NCBI GenBank assembly: GCA_021799435.1
Contig: JAJZAN010000010.1
Coordinates: forward strand, 1-54,858
From: Bacillota bacterium
Lineage (GTDB): Bacteria > Bacillota > Sulfobacillia > Sulfobacillales > Sulfobacillaceae
DNA length: 54,858 nucleotides
Direction of reading: 5' to 3'
This document shows, piece after piece, positions 41,306 through 48,931 of this stretch (within the stretch, counting starts at the first letter, position 1; the number at the start of each line of letters is the position of its first letter). The notes under the pieces were generated by a model. The model had not been told where the DNA came from. It was given only the letters and a program-made list of their open reading frames with translations, and made no database searches. The position numbers were made by a program, and so were the translations under genes.

Positions 41306-41665
41306 ATGTATTCCTTGATCGGCGCCTTGAGCGATACCTTTTCGCGCCAGGATGCCATTTCGCATGGACAATTGGTCGATGTCTCAGAACCAGCCCGGCG
41401 GCTTGGTTATGGCTGTCAGGTGGCTGTTACCGCGGCATTGTGGAACGAGTACATTGCAACCTCACCGGGACTGTTTGTAGAGGCCCAGCAAAAACGACTC
41501 AGAGAGATATTGTCCCTTCTCCGTTTTGCGATTTTGACGGTTGACCGCACTAGTCGTTTCACACTGACACATGGCAAACCCGTAGCGGTAATGGTGACGG
41601 CACTGGCCGATCCCGACGACTGTACCGAGGCGGCAATTACCATCATGCTTCCGGGCGAGGGATAA
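41306..41665 (+). CDS. DUF6573-like protein, copy 2, 119 aa
   Basis: Paralogue of 38722-39147: DAISHGQLVDVSEPARRLGY, then CQVAVTAALWNEY, and the conserved end AITIMLPGEG. It is shorter in the middle. First gene after leader copy 4; TAAGGAGG ribosome site. The next gene is the second copy of the 82-aa helical family, so a gene pair was duplicated. Confidence 0.68.
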   Translation: MYSLIGALSDTFSRQDAISHGQLVDVSEPARRLGYGCQVAVTAALWNEYIATSPGLFVEAQQKRLREILSLLRFAILTVDRTSRFTLTHGKPVAVMVTALADPDDCTEAAITIMLPGEG

Positions 41666-41669
41666 TCCG

Positions 41670-41921
41670 ATGCTCCAAGCTGAACCATGGTCGGAACGAC
41701 GCCACAAGTTGAACGACTACTATCTATGCCTCCGTAACATGGCTCTGTTTGAGCTTAAGCCATCGGCCTTAGACCAAAGCAAACAGTGGTCATGGGAGGG
41801 GCTGGAACAGGAGAAATGGTACTGGGAGTCGGAGTTGACTAAAGAGGAGCAAGCCAAGGTCCACGCTGCCTATCACAAATGGTGGCAACAGTTCATGGCT
41901 CAAGACACACCCCAAAAATAA
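41670..41921 (+). CDS. Small helical protein, paralogue 2, 83 aa
   Basis: Homologue of the 40731 gene (shared ELTxEE and VHAAYxxW). It starts four bases after the DUF6573-like stop, using the GGGCGAGG site at that gene's end. Many Trp residues. Unknown function. Confidence 0.6.
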   Translation: MLQAEPWSERRHKLNDYYLCLRNMALFELKPSALDQSKQWSWEGLEQEKWYWESELTKEEQAKVHAAYHKWWQQFMAQDTPQK

Positions 41922-41942
41922 TCGATCAAGGAGGCGATCCGG

Positions 41943-42248
41943 ATGATCTACCGACTGGCATATTTCGAGGCTGATACGAGTCCGCACGATATGGCCTCGC
42001 GGCTGACAGACTTGCAAGATCGGTACCCTATGGCGCAGTTGCACTGGTACGTTCACCCGACCGATAAGGGAGTTGGGGTGTTGGCGACCAATTCGGTGCA
42101 GCCACCGGACGACGCGGCTTTGGCCAATGCGTGGTGGCATTACAGCGAACTATTTTGGCGAGACGAGCTGGGCAACGAAGAAGCGCAAATGCAGTGGGCA
42201 CGCCAATGGCGGCTCATCCCCAACCGCGCCGAGCGATTGGGGGCTTGA
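41943..42248 (+). CDS. Hypothetical protein, 101 aa
   Basis: Begins with a beta strand (MIYRLAYFEADTSP); the C-terminal half is helical with WWHYSELFWRDELGNEEAQM. AAGGAGG before the ATG. No family recognised. Probably the third gene of the leader-4 operon. Confidence 0.55.
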   Translation: MIYRLAYFEADTSPHDMASRLTDLQDRYPMAQLHWYVHPTDKGVGVLATNSVQPPDDAALANAWWHYSELFWRDELGNEEAQMQWARQWRLIPNRAERLGA

Positions 42249-42275
42249 TGCAATAAACCCACTGACCACCTAATG

Positions 42276-42317
42276 CCGCATCAAGGGTCTTTCCAGTCCT
42301 TGGTGCGGTCCTTTTTT
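42276..42317 (+). terminator. Intrinsic terminator directly upstream of the next gene
   Basis: CCGCATCAAGG/CCTTGGTGCGG stem and TTTTTT; GGGAGG follows at once and the ATG is 14 bases after the T-tract. Confidence 0.9.
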
Positions 42318-42331
42318 GGGAGGCGATCATT

Positions 42332-42643
42332 ATGACATTGCGTCTTTCCCGCCGATGGCTAGATGGGGCGGTGCCGCCCATATCGGGAACGGCCAAGCTC
42401 ATCTCAGCATTCCTTAGTGAGGAGACGGTTGAGGATTGGTCCGCATTTACGTTTCATGACGCGCAGTGGGCTTTGGAGCAACTCGTCCACTATGCCGCAT
42501 TGGACTATATTTATGACGACCTCGACGAAGACGGATCCCCTAACAGTGACAACGACTGGCATCATGTGCTGCACGTCTACGAAATGACGGCCGCGCTTCG
42601 AACCATGCCGGCTAAATGCCCTCCAGATATCCCTTTTTATTAA
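42332..42643 (+). CDS. Hypothetical protein, 103 aa
   Basis: Acidic protein (DYIYDDLDEDGSPNSDNDWH). Probable first gene of the transcript leading into the PRTRC genes, with GGGAGG placed right after a terminator. No motif recognised. Confidence 0.55.
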   Translation: MTLRLSRRWLDGAVPPISGTAKLISAFLSEETVEDWSAFTFHDAQWALEQLVHYAALDYIYDDLDEDGSPNSDNDWHHVLHVYEMTAALRTMPAKCPPDIPFY

Positions 42644-42659
42644 GAAGGAGTGGACCTAA

Positions 42660-43202
42660 ATGGGCCTTAGTTACCTGTCGCAAGACGATATCACGCAATG
42701 GGCACCATGGTTTTGGGTCATCATGGCCTACAAATGGACAGCCGACCAGGGGAAGACCCTGCCGGCGCTTTCGCTCGCGTGGCGCTCTGAACACTGTGAT
42801 GTCGATGAGCACGCCTGTACTCTGCTTCAGAGTTGGTTTCCACAAGCGACGGATATCGAAGTGCTTGACGCCACGGATTATGGCATGTCGCTGAAGTGGC
42901 GCGATGGGCGAATCAACGCTTGGCTGCGCATGATTCGAGATCCTCAAACGCCTCGTGATACGCGGAAGGCTATGGCTCAAGCGTATGACCATGTGTGGCG
43001 GAGAATTCGAGCGCGCATCGACGCCAAAATGAAAGGTGCCCCGTGGCTGGAAATCACATTCCGGGCCGACACCTTTACGTGGTTATTTGATGTGGCCAAT
43101 TACGGCGATTACTGGGACGACCCGCCAGTGCTGGATTTTGTCCATTGGCTGGAAAGTCTCGAACCCATCCTAAAGAACGTACCGGAGGTGACTGCCTCGT
43201 GA
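42660..43202 (+). CDS. Unknown protein upstream of PRTRC B, 180 aa
   Basis: Soluble protein with the segment SWFPQATDIEVLDATDYGM and a helical middle. It overlaps the PRTRC B start (GTGA), so it is in the same operon. By position it could correspond to a PRTRC protein E or F, but similarity is not clear enough to say so. GAAGGAG ribosome site. Confidence 0.55.
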   Translation: MGLSYLSQDDITQWAPWFWVIMAYKWTADQGKTLPALSLAWRSEHCDVDEHACTLLQSWFPQATDIEVLDATDYGMSLKWRDGRINAWLRMIRDPQTPRDTRKAMAQAYDHVWRRIRARIDAKMKGAPWLEITFRADTFTWLFDVANYGDYWDDPPVLDFVHWLESLEPILKNVPEVTAS

Positions 43203-43918
43203 AAGTGGTAATCACATTGGAAGATGGCCATCTACCGCATGTTCAAGTGACTGACGGCGTTATGGAACGCACCTATGACGCCACTCCGGAGACTATTGTC
43301 GGACTGTTCGCGGCCGCTAACGGCGACGATGAATCGTATAGTCCATGGGTAGCGAGTCCAATTCTGCCGCCGAACACCGTTCTGTGGGCCAAGCGCAATA
43401 CCGAGGAATGCCTCGTACTCGATATTCCAGCTGGTACCCAGCCATGGGTACTGGACGTAAAAGGTGGCGAGCCTACGGCGCTCCTCATTCCGCTGCCTCG
43501 CCTGTTGTTCCTATTCAAACGCCAGGGCAAGCGTATCGTCGAAGAGGCGTTGGTTGCTGTGGTTGACGAGGGCCCTATTACACCAAAGACGGCATTGTTT
43601 GCCTATCCGCTGTCCAATGTATACGACAACACCACCTGCTGCTGGCACTTGCCCGACAGGCCCTACACACTCGCCGACATTCCCGGCTTGGCACGGTCTT
43701 TCTTTTCGACTCCGAACAACTGGGACTTGTATAACGCACGCAATCGCAGTGATCTGGATTACCGCGCTCTAATCGGCGAGTTAACCCAAAAGCAAGCATT
43801 TCCCCAAGAATGGTTAGCCCCTCTGCAAATAACATGGGCCGACTGGATCGCCCAGTTTGTCCCGAATCCAGATTCGGAGGCTGACGACCATTTGCCACAA
43901 GCCGAAGAGCTGGTTTAA
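43199..43918 (+). CDS. PRTRC system protein B (E2-like), 239 aa
   Basis: Matches the PRTRC B family (Pfam Prok-E2_D): an N-terminal VLWAKRNTEECLVLDIPAGT region, PLPRLLFLFKRQGKRIVEEA, then LFAYPLSNVYDNTTCCWHLP. Cys147 and Cys148 fall where the family has its proposed E2-type cysteine after the NVY segment. The GTG start at 43199 is coupled to the previous stop and has GGAGG upstream. Proposed to carry the ubiquitin-like protein; not shown biochemically. Confidence 0.75.
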   Translation: MKVVITLEDGHLPHVQVTDGVMERTYDATPETIVGLFAAANGDDESYSPWVASPILPPNTVLWAKRNTEECLVLDIPAGTQPWVLDVKGGEPTALLIPLPRLLFLFKRQGKRIVEEALVAVVDEGPITPKTALFAYPLSNVYDNTTCCWHLPDRPYTLADIPGLARSFFSTPNNWDLYNARNRSDLDYRALIGELTQKQAFPQEWLAPLQITWADWIAQFVPNPDSEADDHLPQAEELV

Positions 43919-43954
43919 CCGAAACCCACACTAAACCGAAAAGAGGTTGTATCC

Positions 43955-44263
43955 ATGTCAGAAAACGCGAACCAAATGTCGTTCTTTCCCTCAACTGCTG
44001 CTCCCGTCGCGCCTGCTAACGATAAGGCTCAAAAAGGGATTAAGCCGAAGGCTGAACCTGAGGTCTACGACAAAGTCCGAACCGTGGCATACGCAGGTCA
44101 TCGGCATGAGGTGACTGACCGCACTCTGTCCTTGGAACAGGTTAGGCAAGTGCTCGAGAGGGACTATCCCGAGCTGTCCAAGGATCGGTGTGAGATGACT
44201 TATGACGACAAGACCGGAATCATCGTTCCTGTGGTAAAGGGATCACGCAAGGGGGGACGGTGA
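43955..44263 (+). CDS. PRTRC system protein C (ubiquitin-like), 102 aa
   Basis: A disordered, Lys-rich N-terminus of 45 residues is followed by a beta-grasp-like domain: RTVAYAGHRHEVTDRTLSLE, VRQVLERDYPELSKDRCEM, TGIIVPVVKG. This is the PRTRC C/Prok_Ub family. The C-terminus ends SRKGGR, so removing one Arg would expose Gly-Gly as in activated ubiquitin-like proteins (inference). AAGAGG-type ribosome site; TGATG overlap with protein A. Confidence 0.78.
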   Translation: MSENANQMSFFPSTAAPVAPANDKAQKGIKPKAEPEVYDKVRTVAYAGHRHEVTDRTLSLEQVRQVLERDYPELSKDRCEMTYDDKTGIIVPVVKGSRKGGR

Positions 44264-44832
44264 TGGCATCCCCTTGGATTGGGACCTATACCGAGATGTC
44301 GGCCTTGGAGGCAGGATCCGAACCCATTCGGCTGTTGGCGGCCAAAGGGGGCTACTATGAGATTCGCACGACACCCGTTGGCACGTTTCGCATCAGGCGG
44401 CCGGATTTGAATCTGGAGTCCTGCACGGAAGGGGTGACGCTTGCCGTTCCCCGGATGCCGGCAGAATTGCTGTCGGCCCTCATAGATCGGTTTCGGGAGG
44501 CGCTGCCGCACGAATACCTCGTCAATGTGTACTGGAATCCGGAACGGGCAGGCTTTGAGGTTGAAGCTCCACCTCAAGAAGCTGGAGAGGCTCACGTGAC
44601 TACGGGGGACACCACGGATCCTTACGATCCGCAGCGTCCCCGTGTTTTACAAGCGCATTCCCACGCGCTGTTTCCCGCCGTGTTTTCAGCGACCGATGAT
44701 GCTGATGAACAGGCGACGGGCTGCTATGGCGTAATTGGAAACCTTGATAAGGCGTTCCCTACGATGGCATGGCGCTTTTCCTGTGGTGGACGGCGCGTCT
44801 CACTGGCCACTGGCGACTTGTTTTCGCTCTAA
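44263..44832 (+). CDS. PRTRC system protein A (JAMM peptidase), 189 aa
   Basis: The C-terminal domain carries a perfect JAMM metal motif, H-S-H-x7-S-x2-D: His132, His134, Ser142, Asp145 (sequence HSHALFPAVFSATDD). These residues make an active deubiquitinase-like zinc peptidase. The N-terminal 110 residues are the PRTRC A-specific region. It could trim the C-terminus of protein C or remove it from targets. Coupled start at 44263 with GGGGGGACG upstream. Confidence 0.78.
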   Translation: MASPWIGTYTEMSALEAGSEPIRLLAAKGGYYEIRTTPVGTFRIRRPDLNLESCTEGVTLAVPRMPAELLSALIDRFREALPHEYLVNVYWNPERAGFEVEAPPQEAGEAHVTTGDTTDPYDPQRPRVLQAHSHALFPAVFSATDDADEQATGCYGVIGNLDKAFPTMAWRFSCGGRRVSLATGDLFSL

Positions 44833-44851
44833 TAACGAGGAGGTATACCCA

Positions 44852-45769
44852 GTGCTTGAACCTATTCGCCCTTTGGGGCTTCTCAACACAGATTACTTAA
44901 AACGAGTCAACATCGTTGTCATTGGGGCCGGAGGTACGGGCGGCTATGTGATTCAATACCTATGCCGTCTGCTTTACGCTTTTTCCGCTTCGGGAGATGT
45001 GCGCGTGAGCCTTGTGGTCATGGATGGTGATACGGTGGAAGATGCCAATCTTCTCCGACAGCACTTTCTGAACCGGGATGTCGGCCGACCAAAAGCCAGC
45101 GTGCTGGCCGAGCGGTTTGGCGCCATCTACGAGCTGCCGGTGATGGCGATACCTCAATATCTGACCTCAGAAGAGGGGCTGGATGAGATTCTGACCAGTC
45201 CTCTGCAATCCAAGAGGGAAGTCTGGCCGAACCGGAAGTCCTATTACGAGAGTCACCCGCTCGATATCATCATCGGATGCGTGGATAACCATGCCACCCG
45301 CCAACTACTGGACCGGATTTTCAACAGATTTGCCCATCTCGTGTATATCGACGCGGGCAATGATGGGGTCTATCTTTCCGAAGATCCCGATGAGGCTGAA
45401 ACCGTTCGGACGAGCGGCTATGGGGGCCATGTCGTGGTCGGTGTAAAAGAGGCTGGGCACGTTGAGCTTCCGCCAGTCGGAACCGTTTTCCCTGATATTC
45501 TGACGGATACCGAATCGGTTCTTCCGGGCCATGCATGCGGACAGCAAGCTGTATCGCAGCCACAACGGATGATTACCAACGTGTGGGCGGCTATGACGGT
45601 CGTTAGCGCGGTGAATAGCATCCTAGCCGATAAGATGCTGACGTGGCACTTCGCCAATTTCAATGCCCAAAATGCCACAGTACGCAGTCAAGCGCTGACC
45701 GCCTCGTATTATGAGGAAATCCAGCGCTCGGCGGCAGAGCTTGAGACACAGGTCGCAAGCGCCGGATAG
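44852..45769 (+). CDS. PRTRC system ThiF-family E1-like protein, 305 aa
   Basis: Nucleotide-binding NIVVIGAGGTGGYVIQYL, the Asp motif VVMDGDTVEDANLLRQHFLN with its NLxRQ arginine, and GRPKASVLAERF are the standard ThiF/MoeB adenylation elements. GHACGQQAVSQPQRM contains the likely catalytic cysteine. Together with B, C and A this gives E1-E2-Ub-JAMM in one operon. The GTG start at 44852 has GAGGAGG upstream. A terminator closes the operon. Confidence 0.85.
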   Translation: MLEPIRPLGLLNTDYLKRVNIVVIGAGGTGGYVIQYLCRLLYAFSASGDVRVSLVVMDGDTVEDANLLRQHFLNRDVGRPKASVLAERFGAIYELPVMAIPQYLTSEEGLDEILTSPLQSKREVWPNRKSYYESHPLDIIIGCVDNHATRQLLDRIFNRFAHLVYIDAGNDGVYLSEDPDEAETVRTSGYGGHVVVGVKEAGHVELPPVGTVFPDILTDTESVLPGHACGQQAVSQPQRMITNVWAAMTVVSAVNSILADKMLTWHFANFNAQNATVRSQALTASYYEEIQRSAAELETQVASAG

Positions 45770-45774
45770 AAACC

Positions 45775-45802
45775 AAGCCCCGCCTCGTGCGGGGCTTTTT
45801 TA
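45775..45802 (+). terminator. Terminator of the PRTRC operon
   Basis: GCCCCGC/GCGGGGC stem with TTTTTT. Confidence 0.9.
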
Positions 45803-45835
45803 TTAGACATACTGCGAATGAGTTAAGATGTCACA

Positions 45836-45868
45836 AAGAGACCCTCTCTCGAATGCCGAAAGAGGGTC
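45836..45868 (-). terminator. Terminator of the regulator-peptide operon
   Basis: GACCCTCT/AGAGGGTC stem about ten bases after the peptide stop in the leftward direction, followed by CTCTTTGTG. Confidence 0.6.
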
Positions 45869-45878
45869 CTGTTCTCAG

Positions 45879-46085
45879 TTACCCAACCGAGGGCGCATCT
45901 GAGACAGGAGGATTAGTCGTGCCCAACGGAGATGGAATCCCATCTGAGACAGGGGGATTGGTCGTGCCATCGGCCGTGAAAACGCTCTGGGACTGTGCGA
46001 GGGTGACGGGCCCTGCCGGCACCACCAATGCCCCGGTTGCAAGCATTATGACCATTGCGAACGCCATGAAAATCTGTTTCTTCAT
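45879..46085 (-). CDS. Secreted signalling pro-peptide candidate, 68 aa
   Basis: Begins MKKQIFMAFAMVIMLATGAL, a clear Sec signal peptide (to about Ala30). The 38-residue exported part carries a 15-residue tandem repeat whose core GTTNPPVSD occurs at 40-48 and 55-63, and ends APSVG. Start ATG 46085 follows AAAGGAG; an upstream ATG has no such site. It lies 24 bp after an HTH-TPR regulator on the same strand, the usual place of Phr/PapR/NprX-type pheromone genes. I infer that it is processed outside and re-imported to bind the regulator. Confidence 0.75.
   Translation of the reverse strand: MKKQIFMAFAMVIMLATGALVVPAGPVTLAQSQSVFTADGTTNPPVSDGIPSPLGTTNPPVSDAPSVG
45896..45968 (-). repeat. Tandem 28-bp repeats inside the peptide gene
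   Basis: 28-bp units at 45896-45923 and 45941-45968 differ at two bases and are 45 bp apart (15 codons). They encode the duplicated GTTNPPVSD unit. Confidence 0.85.
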
Positions 46086-46109
46086 TATCGAGTCTCCTTT
46101 CGCCATAAC

Positions 46110-47357
46110 CTAGCCGATCAGGGGGAACAAGGACGCCAAAGTTTGGAGTCGCTGAGGCACTTCATCGGGCCTTCCGATTTGCAATGCAGTTTGCATTAGG
46201 GCAATGTGAAGTCCAGTGGCGAGCTTTCGATCGGCTAACTGCCTAATTTGTTGGTCTATCTCCGCAAAAATGGTTGCGTCATAACCAATGATTTTAAGCT
46301 CAAGCAAGCGCACGGTAAACCAAGAGACAACGAGCGCCGAGCCAAGGCTCTTTTTAGCCTCGCGAATCCACCGCTGTGCCTCGTCTACACGCCCCATCGC
46401 CCATGCCCACTCGGCCTTCGTAGCTAGCCATTCACCGCGGCTGACAGGGGGACTATCGTCTACGAGCGCATCGCCCGACGCTCGGATTTCCTCAGCGGCC
46501 GGCCAATCGTTCAAACGAACCAGACACACCAAGAGGTTGTTGAGCACTGACAGTTGGATGGTGGCGGATGACTGCTCGGATCGGTACAGCGCGAGCGCAT
46601 AGCGATATGCCTGTGCGGCGTCCGAGAGTTTGTTCAGACGGAAGGCCACGTTGCCCAGGCCGAACTCGGCGTGGGCCAGTCGCTCTGGAGTCTGCACACG
46701 ATCGACAGCCTCATGCCATTGGCTCTCGGCCTGCTCGTACTGGCCCAACAACCACCACGCCAGGCCGAGGTTGCACATCGCAGACTCCCATGCGCCGCTA
46801 GTCGGTGTGAGACGAACAGCCTCCAGCAACGGACCGAGCGCATCTTGCGGATTGTCGAGTCGCAAATACAAGCGGCCGAGCGTACTCAAAATGTCCAGCC
46901 GGAGAGAGCCCTGGGGCGGGGGATCGCTTCTCAACAGGTATTCCAACAGTAATACAGCGCGCTTGTAGGCACCGCGTCGTCCTATGTGTTGTGCGAGTAG
47001 CAAGCGGGCCTGCATCTTGTGGCGACGGGACTGATCCGCCTGATTTACGAGTGATCGCAAAACAGACTGCAACTGCAACGGGGGAACACGCTGATTACGC
47101 ATGAGGCGGTCTACGAGCGCCGCGCGCTGGCTCATATCGCGAACAGACTCGAGTAACTCCAAATCTAGATCGCCCGGAGCCAAATTAAATGCCTCGGTGA
47201 TCGCGTCAATGAGGGCCACAGAGGGGATCATGCGGCCGTTTTCAATTGCATTCAACGTCGAAGGTGAAATATGCCGACTGACGGCTACGAGTTTGAGTCG
47301 ACGCTGATGACGCAGATGACGAATGACTTCACCTATTGGGGTACTCGGTCTGTTCAT
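46110..47357 (-). CDS. RRNPP-type HTH-TPR peptide-responsive regulator, 415 aa
   Basis: Residues 8-60 form an XRE-type HTH (IGEVIRHLRHQRRLKLVAVS, SPSTLNAIENGRMIP). About 350 residues of tetratricopeptide repeats follow, for example ALGPLLEAVRLTP, GQYEQAESQWHEAVDR and AQAYRYALALYRS. The size and plan are those of PlcR, NprR and PrgX relatives, which change DNA binding when a short imported peptide sits in the TPR groove. The peptide gene follows directly. No good ribosome site stands before the ATG at 47357, so a leaderless or weak start is possible. Divergent from the biosynthetic operon, its probable target. Confidence 0.85.
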   Translation of the reverse strand: MNRPSTPIGEVIRHLRHQRRLKLVAVSRHISPSTLNAIENGRMIPSVALIDAITEAFNLAPGDLDLELLESVRDMSQRAALVDRLMRNQRVPPLQLQSVLRSLVNQADQSRRHKMQARLLLAQHIGRRGAYKRAVLLLEYLLRSDPPPQGSLRLDILSTLGRLYLRLDNPQDALGPLLEAVRLTPTSGAWESAMCNLGLAWWLLGQYEQAESQWHEAVDRVQTPERLAHAEFGLGNVAFRLNKLSDAAQAYRYALALYRSEQSSATIQLSVLNNLLVCLVRLNDWPAAEEIRASGDALVDDSPPVSRGEWLATKAEWAWAMGRVDEAQRWIREAKKSLGSALVVSWFTVRLLELKIIGYDATIFAEIDQQIRQLADRKLATGLHIALMQTALQIGRPDEVPQRLQTLASLFPLIG

Positions 47358-47474
47358 ATCGACATATTTCGCGGCGGCGTCCCTAAAACTCCTGTCGTTT
47401 AATGGTTAATTATTTCTATTAATTCATGGTCGGTAAAGTTTGTGAATGTAAATGTAATACGTTAAATGAACAGG

Positions 47475-47503
47475 TTTAGGGCTAGCACTTCGCTAATTAT
47501 AAG
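47475..47503 (+). promoter_or_regulatory. Promoter of the biosynthetic operon
   Basis: TTTAGG, 17 bp, TATAAG. The upstream AT-rich interval (47400-47470) has a TTAAT/ATTAA repeat and GAATGTAAATG-like half sites; the regulator may bind here. Confidence 0.5.
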
Positions 47504-47514
47504 TGTGGGTGGCT

Positions 47515-47540
47515 GAGGGCGCGGCTTCATCCGCGTCCTC
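47515..47540 (+). other. 5' UTR hairpin before the CapK-like gene
   Basis: GAGG-CGCGG / CCGCG-CCTC stem with a CTTCAT loop, 17 bases before the GGAGG site. It could stabilise the mRNA or attenuate it; the following T-tract is poor. Confidence 0.5.
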
Positions 47541-47560
47541 TTAATGTCTTTGAGACGGAG

Positions 47561-48910
47561 GTGCATCCAATTAACTGGACGGAGTTTAGCGAGATTGTGG
47601 TTCCCGAGTTGTCGAGCGATCGTCCGACAGATTTTATCCCGTGGGATCTAAAACGCCGCGAGGCGCTAGGACGTATTTCTGATCTGATTCAATTCGCTCG
47701 CACGACGTCAGAATTCTATTGTAATCGTTTTCGTAATGTGCCCGAGGCCTTACTCGGTGAGCAGGACTTAGCCGCAGTCCCTTTCTCTAGTTCAAGCGAC
47801 TTGCAGGTAGAAGTCCCGCCGCGGGGTTTGCTAACGGGTGACCCTACGCAAAGCTTGGTTTTTACGAGCGGAGGTTCTAGTGGAGAGCCAAAGATCGTCT
47901 ATTGGACCGCAGAGGAACTTTGGACTAACGTGGCTTACCATGGCAAGGGTTATGCCATGGCGGGCATTAATCCCGGTTCCGTGGTAGGCACATTTGGTGT
48001 ACCTGGTTACTTAACCTCGGAGTTTACGGTCTATCTTGGGTTGATGCGGACCGGTAGTCTCATAGTCCCAATCGGTATGAACAACGATCCAGAGCGCCTC
48101 TTGCGATATGTGACGATGTTCCACGTCAATACCTTACTTGTCATGCCATCTGACCTCATGCCCTTGTTGGGTTATTTAGATGAAAAGAATTTGGAGTTGG
48201 ATATTCCGCACTTGGTGTACGGCGGAGAGCGCTTGTTTTCGAGTACCAAGGAGTACCTGCGGAAACGTCTGCACGTCTGGAGATTCAACTCAACTTTCCA
48301 ATCAATAGATGTGGGGACGATTGGATTTCAGTGCGAGCATTGCACGGAGGCCCAGTATCATATTCACGACACTTTGCAATACATCGAGTGCGTTAATGAA
48401 CAAGGTAGTTGGGCCGCTGATGGGGAGATTGGTGAACTGGTGATTACTAATCTCCATCGACGATTATTACCCGTTATCAGATACAAAACGGGCGATCTTA
48501 TTCGCCGCCTTCCAGAAAGCTGCCCGTGCGGCATAACTAATCCCAGAATTGAACTATTGGGTCGTCGGCAGGAAGCGATTAAGTTGGCTGGTGAGCTCTT
48601 CCGGCTGGACGATTTTGGGGTGCCGGCATCACGATTTACGGGCCTTACCGGTGAATTTCAAATCACCTTGGAGAAAGACCGTGCGATGGACCGGCTTCGA
48701 ATTACTTTTGAAGCCGCTGGAGCCACATCTCGGAGTATTCGGTCGTCACAAATTATTGTCGACTACTTGTTAGAGTCTGTTCCAAAGCTCAGAGACCTAG
48801 TGGCTGCTCGAGTCATGCACCCAGTGGTGGTTGATATCGTCAATCGGGAGGCTATGTTACGCTCGCCTAGCTCAGGCAAAATCATACGCGTAAACGACCT
48901 GAGAGAATGA
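47561..48910 (+). CDS. CapK/PaaK-like adenylate-forming enzyme, about 449 aa
   Basis: ANL-superfamily enzyme of phenylacetate-CoA ligase type: the phosphate loop SLVFTSGGSSGEPKIVYW near residue 100, YGGERLFSSTKEY, IRYKTGDLIRRLPESCPCG and RIELLGRRQEAIKLAGE. It would activate a carboxylic acid as the acyl-adenylate. Start is unsure: the GTG at 47561 overlaps the GGAGG itself, while an ATT at 47570 has ideal spacing. First gene of a three-gene operon. Confidence 0.8.
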   Translation: MHPINWTEFSEIVVPELSSDRPTDFIPWDLKRREALGRISDLIQFARTTSEFYCNRFRNVPEALLGEQDLAAVPFSSSSDLQVEVPPRGLLTGDPTQSLVFTSGGSSGEPKIVYWTAEELWTNVAYHGKGYAMAGINPGSVVGTFGVPGYLTSEFTVYLGLMRTGSLIVPIGMNNDPERLLRYVTMFHVNTLLVMPSDLMPLLGYLDEKNLELDIPHLVYGGERLFSSTKEYLRKRLHVWRFNSTFQSIDVGTIGFQCEHCTEAQYHIHDTLQYIECVNEQGSWAADGEIGELVITNLHRRLLPVIRYKTGDLIRRLPESCPCGITNPRIELLGRRQEAIKLAGELFRLDDFGVPASRFTGLTGEFQITLEKDRAMDRLRITFEAAGATSRSIRSSQIIVDYLLESVPKLRDLVAARVMHPVVVDIVNREAMLRSPSSGKIIRVNDLRE

Positions 48911-48931
48911 ATCGTAAAGGAGTTAGTAGCT

